A DNA stretch of 64,000 nucleotides, taken from the NCBI RefSeq assembly GCF_016703145.1, contig NZ_JADJCO010000002.1, positions 1-64,000 of the forward strand. The letters run 5' to 3'. The notes under the pieces are model-generated. The model had not been told where the DNA came from and searched no databases. It saw only the letters and a program-made list of their open reading frames with translations. A program made the position numbers and the translations under genes. This DNA comes from Ottowia sp. GTDB lineage: Bacteria > Pseudomonadota > Gammaproteobacteria > Burkholderiales > Burkholderiaceae_C. Shown piece by piece: positions 18,868 to 27,618 of the stretch. Positions within the stretch are counted from its first letter, which is position 1; the number at the start of each line of letters is the position of its first letter.

Positions 18868-20942
18868 CACGGCGCCGGATTGTCGGCGCTGGCGCCCTCG
18901 GCTTCGCCCACGTCCACGGCGATGGTGAGCGGGCCGGCGGCGGATTCCTCGTCGTCCTCGTCGGGCGTGGGGGCGGGCGCGCCGACGCCGACGGGCTCGG
19001 CCTGCAACACGTCCAGCACCGTGCCGCGCACGTCCAGGGCGATGGCGTCGATCTCGCCCAGCTTCACGCGCACCCGCGTGCCGCGCGGCAGGCCCTGCGC
19101 GCCCAGCACGGTGAAGACCAGCGGCAGATCGTCGGCGCGCACCAGCCAGGCGCCGCCGGGCTGCTCCTTGATCAGGCTGGCGGTCAGCTCGGTGATGCCG
19201 TGCTGGCGCAGGTACTGCAAGGTCCAGAAGCGCTCCATGCTGGCCTGGTGCCCGTTGTACGCCGTGTACGCGGCGTCGAAGGCGCTGATGATGGCGAACA
19301 GCTGCGCGTCCCGGGGCTTGAAGGGCGCGGCCAGCGCCGCCGTCTTGCCGTGGCGCGCACAGGCGATGATCTGCCACTGGTTCACCAGATCGACGTAGCG
19401 CCGCAGCGGCGAGGTGCTCCAGGCGTAGCTGGGCACGCCGATGCCGGCGTGCGGCAGCGCCTTGGCGCCCATGCGCACCTTCACGCCCGGCGCCAGGCTG
19501 GCTTGGCTGCGGTAGATGGCTGGCACGCCCAGGCTGGCCAGCCACTGGCCCCAGGTGCTGTTGGCCAGGATCATGGCCTCGGCCACGATCAGGTCCAGCG
19601 GCGCGCCGCGCTGGCGGGTGGTGATAGCTACCTGCTCGTCGCCCGTCGGCACGCCGCCGTCGTGTCCGGCCAGCCGGAAGTTGTAGTCGGGGCGGTTGAA
19701 GGTTTCCGGCTTGCCGCGCACCTGTTCGCGCCGGGCTTTCAGGTGGCGGGCCAGGCGGTATAAAAATGAGAGCTGCTCACGCTGTATGGTCGGGGGCTGG
19801 AGCTCGTTTTCATTCAAATCCTCGCCGCCTTCCAGCCACTCGGCGGTGACCAGCGCGTCGAGCTGGTCGTGGCGCAGGTTGGCGGCGATGGGCACGCGCT
19901 CCAGGCGCGTCTCGCTGGCCTGGATCTCCAGGCTGGCCTCGTCCAGGGTGACGTACAGCGACACCGCCGGCGCCGCGCGCCCCTCGGACAGGGTGTAGGC
20001 CTGCACCACCTCGTCGGGCAGCATGGTGATCTTGTAGCCGGGCATGTACACGGTGGACAGGCGCGCGCGGCCCAGCTCGTCCAGCGCGTCGCCGGGCTGG
20101 ATGGCGAGGCCCGGCGCGGCGATGTGGATGCCCAGCACGACCGTGCCCGTGCCCAGGCCCCGCAGCGACAGCGCGTCGTCGATCTCGGTGGTCTGCGAGT
20201 CGTCGATGGAGTAGGCCTGCACGTCGGCCAGCGGCAGCTCCTCGGCGATGGCGGGCGCCTGCAGCGCCGGGAAGCCCGTGCCCTTGGGGAAGTTCTCGAA
20301 CAGGAAGCGCTGCCAGTGGAACTGGTAGGCCGAGGCGATGGCTCCGGCGCGCGTGAGCAGCGCCAGCGGCGCCTGCTGCGTGGCGCGCGCGGCCTCGACC
20401 ACGGCCTTGTACTCGGGCGCGTTCTTGTCGGGCCGGAACAGGATCTTGTAGAGCTGCTCGCGGATCGGCGCCGGGCACTGGCCCTGGGCCAGCTCATCGG
20501 CCCAGGCGGCGATTTGGGCGGCGATCTGCTTCTTCTTCTCGATCGCGGCCAGCGCCTGCGCCACCACGTCGGCCGGTGCCTTGCGGAAGCGCCCCTTGCC
20601 GGCGCGGCGGAAGTAGTGCGGCGCCTCGTGCAGCGCGATCAGCGCCGCCGCCTGCTGCGCCACCGTGGGGGCGTCGCCAAAGTAGTCCCGCGCCAGCACG
20701 GCGAAGCCGAACTCGTCCTCGGGCGCGAATTCCCAGGCCAGCGCCGGGTCGATCTCGGCCGCCTGGGCCTGGGCCTGGGCCAGCAACTCGGCCGGCGCGG
20801 GCTTGTCGAAGCGCAGCAACTGGTTGGCGGCCTTCACCTTCAGGCGCTTGCCCGAGTCCAGTTCCACCTGGGCCGAGGCGTCGGCCTCGGAAAGAATGCG
20901 GCCGGCCAGGAATTTGCCCGCCTCGTCGAAAAGTACATGCAT
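18867..20942 (-). CDS. rnb: RNase II / RNB-domain exoribonuclease
   Basis: A 3'-5' exoribonuclease of 691 residues. The RNB catalytic core starts with DDSQTTEIDDALSL (around residues 245-260), whose aspartates bind metal. VYMPGYKITMLPDEVVQAYTLSEG and the later STSPLRRYVDLVNQWQ are further family motifs. A C-terminal S1-like segment is weak (RVRVKLGEIDAIALDVRG), ending in an acidic tail. I prefer ATG 20942 (HVLFDEAGKFLAGRI) over a TTG 24 bases upstream. An AT-rich repeat (19758-19819) is translated within the catalytic half. RNase R is a less likely alternative because of the length. Confidence 0.9.
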   Translation of the reverse strand: MHVLFDEAGKFLAGRILSEADASAQVELDSGKRLKVKAANQLLRFDKPAPAELLAQAQAQAAEIDPALAWEFAPEDEFGFAVLARDYFGDAPTVAQQAAALIALHEAPHYFRRAGKGRFRKAPADVVAQALAAIEKKKQIAAQIAAWADELAQGQCPAPIREQLYKILFRPDKNAPEYKAVVEAARATQQAPLALLTRAGAIASAYQFHWQRFLFENFPKGTGFPALQAPAIAEELPLADVQAYSIDDSQTTEIDDALSLRGLGTGTVVLGIHIAAPGLAIQPGDALDELGRARLSTVYMPGYKITMLPDEVVQAYTLSEGRAAPAVSLYVTLDEASLEIQASETRLERVPIAANLRHDQLDALVTAEWLEGGEDLNENELQPPTIQREQLSFLYRLARHLKARREQVRGKPETFNRPDYNFRLAGHDGGVPTGDEQVAITTRQRGAPLDLIVAEAMILANSTWGQWLASLGVPAIYRSQASLAPGVKVRMGAKALPHAGIGVPSYAWSTSPLRRYVDLVNQWQIIACARHGKTAALAAPFKPRDAQLFAIISAFDAAYTAYNGHQASMERFWTLQYLRQHGITELTASLIKEQPGGAWLVRADDLPLVFTVLGAQGLPRGTRVRVKLGEIDAIALDVRGTVLDVLQAEPVGVGAPAPTPDEDDEESAAGPLTIAVDVGEAEGASADNPAP
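19758..19819 (+). repeat. Dispersed AT-rich repeat, copy 6 (inside the RNase II gene)
   Basis: TAAAAATGAGAGCTGCTCACGC, then GGGGGCTGGAGCTCGTTTTCATTCAAAT. A degenerate but recognisable copy, translated on the opposite strand as part of the exoribonuclease. Confidence 0.65.
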
Positions 20943-20996
20943 GGAGGAGGGCGATTGTCCCACCAACGCCGCCGGCGGCCGGGCGAGCAGGGCTGG

Positions 20997-21064
20997 ATTT
21001 CAAGCCAAATCGGGTTCTAGCCAGTGCGGGTACTGTGTCAATAGCTATTAAATCAGGAGTTATC
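20997..21064 (-). repeat. Dispersed AT-rich repeat, copy 7 (between rnb and the esterase gene)
   Basis: On the minus strand it reads CCTGATTTAATAGCTATTGA, then CACTGGCTAGAACCCGATTTGGCTTGAAA. Its start supplies the last codons and the stop codon of the YqiA-like gene. Confidence 0.9.
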
Positions 21065-21652
21065 GGGGCCCGCGAGGTCCAGGAAGGCCAGCACCTCGTC
21101 CAGGTGCCGCGCGAAGTCCGACAGCGCGTGGTCGCCGCCCTCCAGCACGCGCAGGCGGGCGCCCTGGTAGCGCGCGGCCATCTCGCGCCAGTCCAGCAGC
21201 TCGTCGCCTTTCGCGATGACGGCCAGGTAGCGCGCCGGGTCGGCCAGCGGGCCGGCCTGCAGCGCGTGCAGTTCATCCACGTACTCGGGGCGGAAGAAGA
21301 AGCGCTCGGCCGGGTCGTGCCAGGCGACCTGCTCGCCGATGTGGGCCGCCAGGTCGCGCGCCGGATCGACGGCCGGGTTCAGCACCACGGCGCGGCAACC
21401 CTGGCGCTCGGCCACCCAGGTGGCGTAGAAGCCGCCCAGCGACGAGCCCACCACCGCCATGCGCCCGCGCGGCCAGCCGGCGATGCCGTCGGCGATCAGG
21501 CCGGCGGCCGCGCGCGGCGAGGGCGGCAGTTGCGGGCACCACCAGCGCACGCCGGGGTGGGCGGCCTGCACCCGCGCGGCCATCAGGCGCGCCTTGGCCG
21601 ACTGCGGCGAGGAGCGGAAGCCGTGCAGGTAGAGCAGGTGCGTCGTCGTCAT
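21053..21652 (-). CDS. YqiA-type alpha/beta-hydrolase esterase
   Basis: A 199-residue cytosolic hydrolase. LLYLHGFRSSPQSAKA is the family N-terminus and supplies the oxyanion hole. The nucleophile serine is in VVGSSLGGFYATW, the acid in IAKGDELLDW, and the histidine in EGGDHALSDF. The length matches YqiA. The substrate in the cell is unknown; short-chain acyl esters are hydrolysed by relatives. It is divergent from rodA across 39 bases. The last few residues (PDNS and stop) are encoded by the edge of a dispersed repeat. Confidence 0.88.
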   Translation of the reverse strand: MTTTHLLYLHGFRSSPQSAKARLMAARVQAAHPGVRWWCPQLPPSPRAAAGLIADGIAGWPRGRMAVVGSSLGGFYATWVAERQGCRAVVLNPAVDPARDLAAHIGEQVAWHDPAERFFFRPEYVDELHALQAGPLADPARYLAVIAKGDELLDWREMAARYQGARLRVLEGGDHALSDFARHLDEVLAFLDLAGPDNS

Positions 21653-21678
21653 GCGGCCATGCTACGGCAGTCGGCGCG

Positions 21679-21684
21679 GATAAT
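21679..21684 (+). promoter_or_regulatory. Candidate -10 box close to the rodA start
   Basis: GATAAT lies 7 bases before the rodA ATG, in the 39-base divergent gap. A transcript starting from it would have almost no leader. There is no clear Shine-Dalgarno sequence. Confidence 0.3.
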
Positions 21685-21691
21685 CCCGCCC

Positions 21692-22846
21692 ATGTCCGTG
21701 GTGTTCGAAAAATCCTCCTTGTTGCAGCGCGCGTGGCCGCTGCTGCGCGGGTTCGACCTGCTGCTGGCGCTGGCCGTGCTGCTGTTGGCGGGCGCGGGGC
21801 TGCTGGCCATGTACTCGTCGGGGTTCGACCACGGCACGCGCTTCGCCGACCACGGCCGCAACATGCTGGTGGCCGCCGGCATCATGCTCGTCGTCGCCCA
21901 GGTGCCGCCGCAGCGGCTGATGAGCCTGGCCGTGCCGCTGTACACGCTGGGGGTGGCGCTGCTGGTGGCGGTGGCGCTGTTCGGCATCACCAAGAAGGGC
22001 GCGCAGCGCTGGATCAACGTCGGCGTGGTGATCCAGCCCAGCGAGCTGCTGAAGATCGCCACGCCGCTGATGCTGGCCTGGTGGTTCCACCGCCGCGAGG
22101 GGCATACGCGGCCGCTGGATTTCGTGGCCGCCTTCGCACTGCTGGCGCTGCCGGTGGGGCTGATCATGAAGCAGCCCGACCTGGGCACCGCCCTGCTGGT
22201 GCTGGCCGCCGGGCTGGCCGTGATTTTCTTCGCCGGCCTGCCCTGGAAGCTGGTGTTGCCGCCGGTGCTGGCCGGCGCGCTGGTGGTGGCGCTGGTGATG
22301 GCCTACGAGCCCGAGCTGTGCGCCGACGGCGTGGACTGGGTGGTGTTGCACGAGTACCAGCGCCAGCGCGTGTGCACCCTGCTCGACCCCACGCGCGACC
22401 CGCTGGGCAAGGGCTTCCACATCATCCAGGGCATGATCGCCATCGGCTCGGGCGGGCTGTACGGCAAGGGCTTCATGCAGGGCACGCAGACGCACCTGGA
22501 GTTCATCCCCGAGCGCACCACCGACTTCATCTTCGCCGCCTTCTCCGAGGAGTTCGGCCTGGCCGGCAATCTGGCGCTGATCGCCGGCTTCATCTTCCTC
22601 ATCTTCCGCGGCCTGATGATCGCCGCCGAGGGGCCCACGCTGTTTTCGCGGCTGCTGGCCGGCAGCGTGACCATGATCTTTTTCACCTATGCCTTCGTCA
22701 ACATGGGCATGGTCAGCGGCATCCTGCCGGTGGTGGGCGTGCCGCTGCCCTTCGTCAGCTACGGCGGCACGGCCCTGGTCACGCTGGGGCTGGCGCTGGG
22801 CATGCTGATGTCCATCGCCAAGTCCAAGCGGCTGATGCAGAGCTGA
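21692..22846 (+). CDS. rodA: Rod shape-determining protein RodA (SEDS peptidoglycan polymerase)
   Basis: A polytopic SEDS glycosyltransferase of 384 residues for lateral wall growth with PBP2. It has about ten membrane segments from residue 20 on. The periplasmic loop with YQRQRVCTLLDPTRDPLGKGFHIIQ and the motif LPFVSYGGTALVTLGLALG are diagnostic. ATG 21692 is chosen because upstream codons are out of context. RodA rather than FtsW is inferred because ftsW is at the window start. mreBCD and mrdA, its usual partners, are not beside it here. Confidence 0.94.
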   Translation: MSVVFEKSSLLQRAWPLLRGFDLLLALAVLLLAGAGLLAMYSSGFDHGTRFADHGRNMLVAAGIMLVVAQVPPQRLMSLAVPLYTLGVALLVAVALFGITKKGAQRWINVGVVIQPSELLKIATPLMLAWWFHRREGHTRPLDFVAAFALLALPVGLIMKQPDLGTALLVLAAGLAVIFFAGLPWKLVLPPVLAGALVVALVMAYEPELCADGVDWVVLHEYQRQRVCTLLDPTRDPLGKGFHIIQGMIAIGSGGLYGKGFMQGTQTHLEFIPERTTDFIFAAFSEEFGLAGNLALIAGFIFLIFRGLMIAAEGPTLFSRLLAGSVTMIFFTYAFVNMGMVSGILPVVGVPLPFVSYGGTALVTLGLALGMLMSIAKSKRLMQS

Positions 22847-22917
22847 CCGCGCCGGCCGGCACCGCGGCGCGCCCGCCACGCCGGCGTGCAGGAATGCACG
22901 GGTGGGCGGCCGCGCGG

Positions 22918-22946
22918 TTGAATTGCCGCCGCGACGGGCGCACAAT
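22918..22946 (+). promoter_or_regulatory. Sigma-70-type promoter for the YegP-family gene
   Basis: TTGAAT (-35) and CACAAT (-10) are separated by exactly 17 bases. The ATG is 48 bases downstream of the -10. A 6-bp hairpin GCCAGC-CAT-GCTGGC (22955-22969) lies in the leader. Confidence 0.5.
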
Positions 22947-22994
22947 GCGCGCCGGCCAGCCATGCTGGCTTCCCTCACAAAAAATGGAGTTTTC

Positions 22995-23333
22995 ATGGCA
23001 GGCAAGTTCGAACTCAAGAAGTCCAAGAACGACAAGTTCTATTTTTCCCTGCTCGCCAGCAACGGCCAGGTGATCCTGAGCAGCGAGATGTACGAGGCCA
23101 AGGCCAGCGCGGTGAACGGCATCGAGTCGGTCAAGAAGAACGGCGGCGACGCCGCGCGCTACGACAAGCTGAGCGCCAAGGACGGTTCGCCCTATTTCAC
23201 GCTCAAGGCCGGCAATGGCCAGGTCATCGGCCAGAGCCAGATGTACGCCAGCGAGGCCACGCGCGACGCCGGCATCCAGTCCTGCGTCAACCACGCCCCC
23301 GGCGCGGCGGTGGTCGACCAGACGGCGGCCTGA
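22995..23333 (+). CDS. YegP-family (DUF1508) protein
   Basis: A 112-residue protein made of two tandem DUF1508 repeats: FELKKSKNDKFYFSLLASNGQVILSS (residues about 5-30) and the second with SPYFTLKAGNGQVIGQSQMY (about 60-80). No signal peptide. The family is widespread and its function is not established. ATG 22995 has a plausible ribosome site (TGGAG). It is preceded by a good promoter and followed by a hairpin terminator, so it is probably a single-gene unit. Confidence 0.9.
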   Translation: MAGKFELKKSKNDKFYFSLLASNGQVILSSEMYEAKASAVNGIESVKKNGGDAARYDKLSAKDGSPYFTLKAGNGQVIGQSQMYASEATRDAGIQSCVNHAPGAAVVDQTAA

Positions 23334-23355
23334 AGGCCGGCCCCGCTCCCGCCCT

Positions 23356-23379
23356 GAAGGCCGCCTCCGGGCGGCCTTC
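23356..23379 (+). terminator. Hairpin terminator after the YegP-family gene
   Basis: A 10-bp stem GAAGGCCGCC / GGCGGCCTTC with loop TCCG lies 22 bases after the stop codon. The T tract is poor (TCT), so termination may be partial. Confidence 0.55.
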
Positions 23380-23535
23380 TCGCTGGCGGGGCGCGGCGGG
23401 GCGATGTCGCGCTGCCGTCCGACAGGCCGCCGGCCCGCGCGGCCCTACGATGCCATCGGCCCACCCTGATTCGCCCACCATGCGTGACTTCCTTTCCGCG
23501 ACCGCCCGAGGTCTGCACGCCCGTCCCGCGCCGGC

Positions 23536-25071
23536 GTGGCCGCCGGGCTGGCGCTCGTCCTGGCCCTGGCGCTGCCCGCCTGCGGCAGCCTGCCCCAGGA
23601 CGTGGAGCGCCCCGTGTCGCGCGCGCTGGCCGACGGCGGCGCCACGCCGCTGGGTCAACTGGCGGCGCAGCGCCGGCCCGCCACGGCGCGCGCGGGCGAA
23701 TCGGGCTTCGCGCTCGTCGATTCGGCCAACATGGCCTACGCCAGCCGCCTGGCGTTGACGCAGCAGGCCAGCCGCACCCTGGACATCCAGTACTACGCCA
23801 TCCACGCCGACGACAGCACGCGCGCGCTGCTGCGCGAGGTGCGCGCGGCGGCGACGCGCGGCGTGCGCGTGCGCATCCTGCTGGACGACTTCAACAGCAC
23901 CGGGCAGAACGCGCTGGTCATGGGCATGGCCTTCCTGCCCGGCGTGGAGATGCGCATGTTCAACCCGCTGCCCGGCGCCCGTGGCGCCGGCATGCTGCGG
24001 GCGCTGGGCTCGCTGCACGACTTCCAGCGCATCCAGCACCGCATGCACAACAAGCTGTACATCGCCGACAACGCCTGGGGCATCACCGGCGGGCGCAACC
24101 TGGGCGACGCCTACTTCGGCACCGCCGACGGCAGCAACTTCATCGACATGGACGTGCTGGCCGTGGGCCCGGTGGTGCAGGCCATGTCGGCCAGCTTCGA
24201 CCGCTACTGGAACGACCTGCTGGCCTATCCGGTGGCCTCGCTCGTCAGCCAGGACGAGCTGCGCACGCTGCGCGATACCACGCGGTCCGCCGCGCCCGCC
24301 GCGCCCGCTTCGGACGCCCCCGCGCCGCTGCCGCCGCCATCGGACCTGGCCCGCCTGCCGCTGACCTGGGCGCCGGCGGCGCTGCTGGTGGACCAGCCCG
24401 CCAAGCTGGTGCCCGAGCTGAACGACGAACACACCGAGGACACCGTGGTGGACGGCATGCTGTCGCTGCTGCGGCTGGCGCGGCGCGACGCACTCATCGT
24501 CTCACCCTACTTCGTGCCCGGCGAGCAGATGAAGCAGGTGTTCGCCGACATGGTGCGGCGCGGCGTGCGGGTGCGCGTGCTGACCAACTCGCTGGCCTCC
24601 AACGACGCACCGCTGGCGCACGTGGGCTATGCGCGCCACCGCGAGGCGCTGATCCGCCAGGGCGTGGCGCTGTACGAGATGCGCGCGCTGCAGGGCGCCC
24701 GGCTGAACCGCACCGTGTTCGGCTCCAGCCCGGGCGGCTCGCAGGCCAGCCTGCATTCGAAGATGCTGATCGTCGACGGCCGCGTGATCAGCATCGGCTC
24801 GATGAACCTCGACTGGCGCTCCAAGCTGCAGAACACCGAGGTGGCGCTGGTCATCCGCAGCCGCGCGCTGGCGCGCCAGGCGGCGGTGGAGGTGGAGGAG
24901 GCCCTGGCCAGCGGCGCCTGGCAGATGGTGCTGACGCCCGAGGGCCGGCTGCTGTGGCGCGCGCCGCCCGGCGCCGACTTCGAGGACGCGCACGGCGAGC
25001 CCGACACCAGCCTGGGCCTGCGGCTGCTGATCAAGGTCCTGGGGCCGTTCGCGCCAGACGAGATGCTGTGA
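23536..25071 (+). CDS. Phospholipase D / cardiolipin synthase-like lipoprotein, possible start-region frameshift
   Basis: A PLD-superfamily protein of about 511 residues with two HKD motifs: HNKLYIADNAWGITGGRN and HSKMLIVDGRVISIGSMN. The hydrophobic start VAAGLALVLALALPACGS ends in a lipobox, so it is probably a lipoprotein. The only in-frame start is GTG 23536, which leaves no basic n-region. ATG 23480 begins a basic leader (RDFLSATARGLHARP) in another frame, so one missing or extra base may have displaced the true start. The catalytic part is intact. Cardiolipin or phosphatidyl transfer is inferred from family. Confidence 0.85.
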   Translation: MAAGLALVLALALPACGSLPQDVERPVSRALADGGATPLGQLAAQRRPATARAGESGFALVDSANMAYASRLALTQQASRTLDIQYYAIHADDSTRALLREVRAAATRGVRVRILLDDFNSTGQNALVMGMAFLPGVEMRMFNPLPGARGAGMLRALGSLHDFQRIQHRMHNKLYIADNAWGITGGRNLGDAYFGTADGSNFIDMDVLAVGPVVQAMSASFDRYWNDLLAYPVASLVSQDELRTLRDTTRSAAPAAPASDAPAPLPPPSDLARLPLTWAPAALLVDQPAKLVPELNDEHTEDTVVDGMLSLLRLARRDALIVSPYFVPGEQMKQVFADMVRRGVRVRVLTNSLASNDAPLAHVGYARHREALIRQGVALYEMRALQGARLNRTVFGSSPGGSQASLHSKMLIVDGRVISIGSMNLDWRSKLQNTEVALVIRSRALARQAAVEVEEALASGAWQMVLTPEGRLLWRAPPGADFEDAHGEPDTSLGLRLLIKVLGPFAPDEML

Positions 25072-25084
25072 CGGCCCGCCGGGG

Positions 25085-26140
25085 TCACTCGTTGCGGATG
25101 CCGCGCTCCTGCACGACCTTGCCCCACTTCTCGTAGTCGGCGCGCATGCGCGCCGCCAGTTGCTCGGGCGGCTGGTAGGCGGCGGCGGTGCCGACCTTGA
25201 CCAGCTTGGCCTGCACCTCCTTGTCGGCCAGGGCGGTCTTCAGCTCGCCGCTCAGGCGCGCGACGATGTCGGCCGGCACGCCGGCCGGCGCCACGAAGGC
25301 GCCCCAGGACACGGCGTCGAAGCCGGCGAAGCCCTGCTCGGCCACGGTCTTCACGTCGGGCAGCAGCGCCACGCGCTGGGGCGAGCCGACGGCGATCGGC
25401 CGCAGCTTGCCGGACTGGATGTGCGGCAGCGCCGCGATCATGTCGGAGAACATCACCGGCACCTGGCCGCCCAGCAGGTCGGTGATGGCCGGCGCGCTGC
25501 CCTTGTAGGCGATGTGGCGCACGTCGAAGCCGCCCAGGCCCTTGAGCAGTTCGGTGGACAGGTGGCCGAAGCTGCCGTTGCCGGCGCTGGTGTAGTTCAT
25601 CTGGCCGGGCGTGGCCTTGGCCTTGGCGATCAGTTGCGCCAGCGAGGTCACGTCGGGCAGCGCCTGCGGGTTGACCACCATCACGATCGGCAGGTCGTAG
25701 GCCGAGCCGATGGGGGTGAAGTCCTTGAGGGTGTCGTAAGACCGCTTGCCGTACAGGTGCGGGCCCAGCAGCGTGGGCGTGGCCAGCACCATCAGCGTGT
25801 AGCCGTCGGGCGGCGACTTGGCCACGGCCTCGGCCGCGATCATGCCGGAGGCGCCGGCGCGGTTTTCCACCACCACGGGCTGGCCCAGGCCCTGCGCCAT
25901 GCGCTGGCCGATGACGCGCGCCGACACGTCCGTCGGCCCGCCGGCGGGGAAGGGCACGATCAGCTTGATGGGCTTGGACGGGTAGGCCTGGGCCAGCGCT
26001 GCGGGCGCGGCGGCCAGGCCGGCGCACAAGGCGGCGAGCGCCGCGGCGGCCGACAGCGCGCGGCGGCGGGAGGGTGCGAGGGAAGTTATGTCAGTCTCCG
26101 GTTGTGGTGATGAATCGATCAGAAGGGGGCGCTCGTCCAT
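25085..26140 (-). CDS. Bug-family tripartite tricarboxylate transporter substrate-binding protein
   Basis: A periplasmic binding protein of 351 residues. The N-terminus has SRRRALSAAAALAALCAG, a signal peptide with a Tat-like twin arginine, processed near ALAQA. The mature protein starts YPSKPIKLIVPFPAGGPTDVSAR, the Bug signature. VVVENRAGASGMIAAEAVAKSPPDGYTL is also typical. Bug proteins often stand alone without the TctAB membrane partners, as here. The ligand is unknown; carboxylates are usual in the family. Confidence 0.92.
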   Translation of the reverse strand: MDERPLLIDSSPQPETDITSLAPSRRRALSAAAALAALCAGLAAAPAALAQAYPSKPIKLIVPFPAGGPTDVSARVIGQRMAQGLGQPVVVENRAGASGMIAAEAVAKSPPDGYTLMVLATPTLLGPHLYGKRSYDTLKDFTPIGSAYDLPIVMVVNPQALPDVTSLAQLIAKAKATPGQMNYTSAGNGSFGHLSTELLKGLGGFDVRHIAYKGSAPAITDLLGGQVPVMFSDMIAALPHIQSGKLRPIAVGSPQRVALLPDVKTVAEQGFAGFDAVSWGAFVAPAGVPADIVARLSGELKTALADKEVQAKLVKVGTAAAYQPPEQLAARMRADYEKWGKVVQERGIRNE

Positions 26141-26152
26141 TGGCGCCCGACC

Positions 26153-26347
26153 CTACAGCAGTTTAGCGACCAGACTGGCGAGGGCGCTGAGCAGCAAGGT
26201 GCTGGCCAGCGGGATGAACCACTCGCGCCCGAACAGCCGGAAGCGCAGGTCGCCCGGCAGCCGCCCGAGGCCCAGCTTCTCAAGCCAGGGCCGCAGGGCG
26301 CCGATCAGCACCAGCGCCAGGAAGACCACGAGCACCCAGCGGAGCAT
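26153..26347 (-). CDS. DUF2905 family membrane protein
   Basis: A 64-residue protein with two hydrophobic segments (about 2-18 and 46-63). Between them is LGRLPGDLRFRLFGREWFIPL, the typical DUF2905 centre. The function of the family is not known. It lies 15 bases downstream of the methyltransferase gene and 12 upstream of the Bug gene, so a shared transcript is likely. Confidence 0.88.
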   Translation of the reverse strand: MLRWVLVVFLALVLIGALRPWLEKLGLGRLPGDLRFRLFGREWFIPLASTLLLSALASLVAKLL

Positions 26348-26362
26348 GGCGTCCTCCGCGCT

Positions 26363-27577
26363 TCAGAGCCGGTGCGTGCGGTCGCCCTGGGCGAAGCCGC
26401 GCGCCGCGCCGTGGCCGGGCGTGGCCAGGCCGATGACCTTGAACAGCTCGCCCATCTCGTGCTCGGCCAGCAGCTTCATGGCCGTGGCGCGGGTGGGCAG
26501 GTCGGACGCCTCCATCATGGCCGCCAGCCCGCAGTTGAGCAGGAAGCGCGCCTGCGAGGTGTAACCCAGGACATCGACCCCGGCCTGCTGCGCCGCCAGC
26601 GCCACGCCGGTGAAGTCGACGTGGGCCGTGATGTCCTTGGCGCCCAGGTTGGCCAGCGGGTCGTCGTCCACGCGGTGCGCACGGTGGCACACCAAGGTGC
26701 CGGTGCTGCGCTGCGGGTGGTAGTACTCGGCCTCGGGAAAGCCGTAGTCGATGAAGAAGGCCGCGCCGGCGCCGCCGCGCCGCAGCGCCTCGGCCACGGT
26801 GGCGACGAAGGCCTCGGCCTGCGGGTGGATTTCGGTCACCACGTCGTGCGCGCCCTCCACATCCGCCGGCGGGCGCAGCGCGGTCGGGCGGTCGGCCCAG
26901 GTGAAGGTGCGGGGCGTGTTGTGATTTGCTTCTGTTTTGATAGCTTCTGGCGCAGTATCCACGTGGGCTGAATGCCAAAACTGCTCTGAAATCGCCACGC
27001 CGCGCTCATGCCACGCCCCGCCGACCCGGGCCAGCAGCTTCACCGGCATGGCGTCCAGCACCTCGTTGCCGACGACCACGCCGCGCAGCGCCTCGGGCAG
27101 CCGGTCGGCCCAGCGCACGCGCGCGGCGAAGGGCGCCAGGCGCGCCCGCTGGCGCGCGCGCAGGCTGCCCGACACGTCGACGATGGTGTAGCGCGCGGGC
27201 GGTCGGCCCAGCGCGTCCAGCGCCGCGATCAACTGCGCCGCCAGCGCGCCCGAGCCGGCGCCGAATTCCCACACCTCGTCCGTGCCCGTGGCGGCCAGGC
27301 TGTCGGCCACCTGCGCGGCCAGCGCCCGGCCGAACAGCGGCGACAGCTCGGGCGCCGTCACGAAGTCGCTGCCGGAGCCCGGCATCGCGCCGAACTTGGG
27401 CGAACCATGCGCGTAGTAGCCCAGGCCGGGGGCGTACAGCGCCAGGTGCATGAAGCGGTCGAACGGCAGCCAGCCGCCAGCGGCGCGGATCTCGCGGGCG
27501 ATCAGGGCAGGCAGGGGAGGGTCGGCCAGGACGGCGCGACGCAGCGGTGCGGAGGACACGCCCGCATTGTGGGCCAT
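26363..27577 (-). CDS. MidA-type SAM-dependent methyltransferase (DUF185)
   Basis: A protein of 404 residues of the NDUFAF7/MidA family. LYAPGLGYYAHGSPKFGAMPGSGSDFVTAPELSPLFG is the family N-terminal block, followed by the SAM-binding EFGAGSGALAAQL and the later NEVLDAMPVKL. AAFFIDYGFPEAEYYHPQRSTGTL is further support. I use ATG 27577 rather than a TTG 42 bases upstream. Residues about 195-218 (SEQFWHSAHVDTAPEAIKTEAN region) are encoded by a dispersed repeat inserted in frame. In mitochondria the homologue methylates a complex I arginine; the bacterial target is unknown. Confidence 0.9.
   Translation of the reverse strand: MAHNAGVSSAPLRRAVLADPPLPALIAREIRAAGGWLPFDRFMHLALYAPGLGYYAHGSPKFGAMPGSGSDFVTAPELSPLFGRALAAQVADSLAATGTDEVWEFGAGSGALAAQLIAALDALGRPPARYTIVDVSGSLRARQRARLAPFAARVRWADRLPEALRGVVVGNEVLDAMPVKLLARVGGAWHERGVAISEQFWHSAHVDTAPEAIKTEANHNTPRTFTWADRPTALRPPADVEGAHDVVTEIHPQAEAFVATVAEALRRGGAGAAFFIDYGFPEAEYYHPQRSTGTLVCHRAHRVDDDPLANLGAKDITAHVDFTGVALAAQQAGVDVLGYTSQARFLLNCGLAAMMEASDLPTRATAMKLLAEHEMGELFKVIGLATPGHGAARGFAQGDRTHRL
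26922..26993 (+). repeat. Dispersed AT-rich repeat, copy 8 (in frame inside the midA-like gene)
   Basis: TTTGCTTCTGTTTTGATAGCT, then GTGGGCTGAATGCCAAAA. Its 72 bases are 24 codons on the minus strand and stand out by low GC inside a very GC-rich gene. Confidence 0.9.
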
Positions 27578-27618
27578 CGCGCGCCCGCCGCCCGGCGGCG
27601 GTGGCGTTTTGGCCCACA

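Noticed and set aside
19621..19632. GATAGCTACC, a possible further repeat copy in the RNase II gene.
   Set aside because: Only the ATAGCT core matches; the second block and spacing are missing, so I did not count it.
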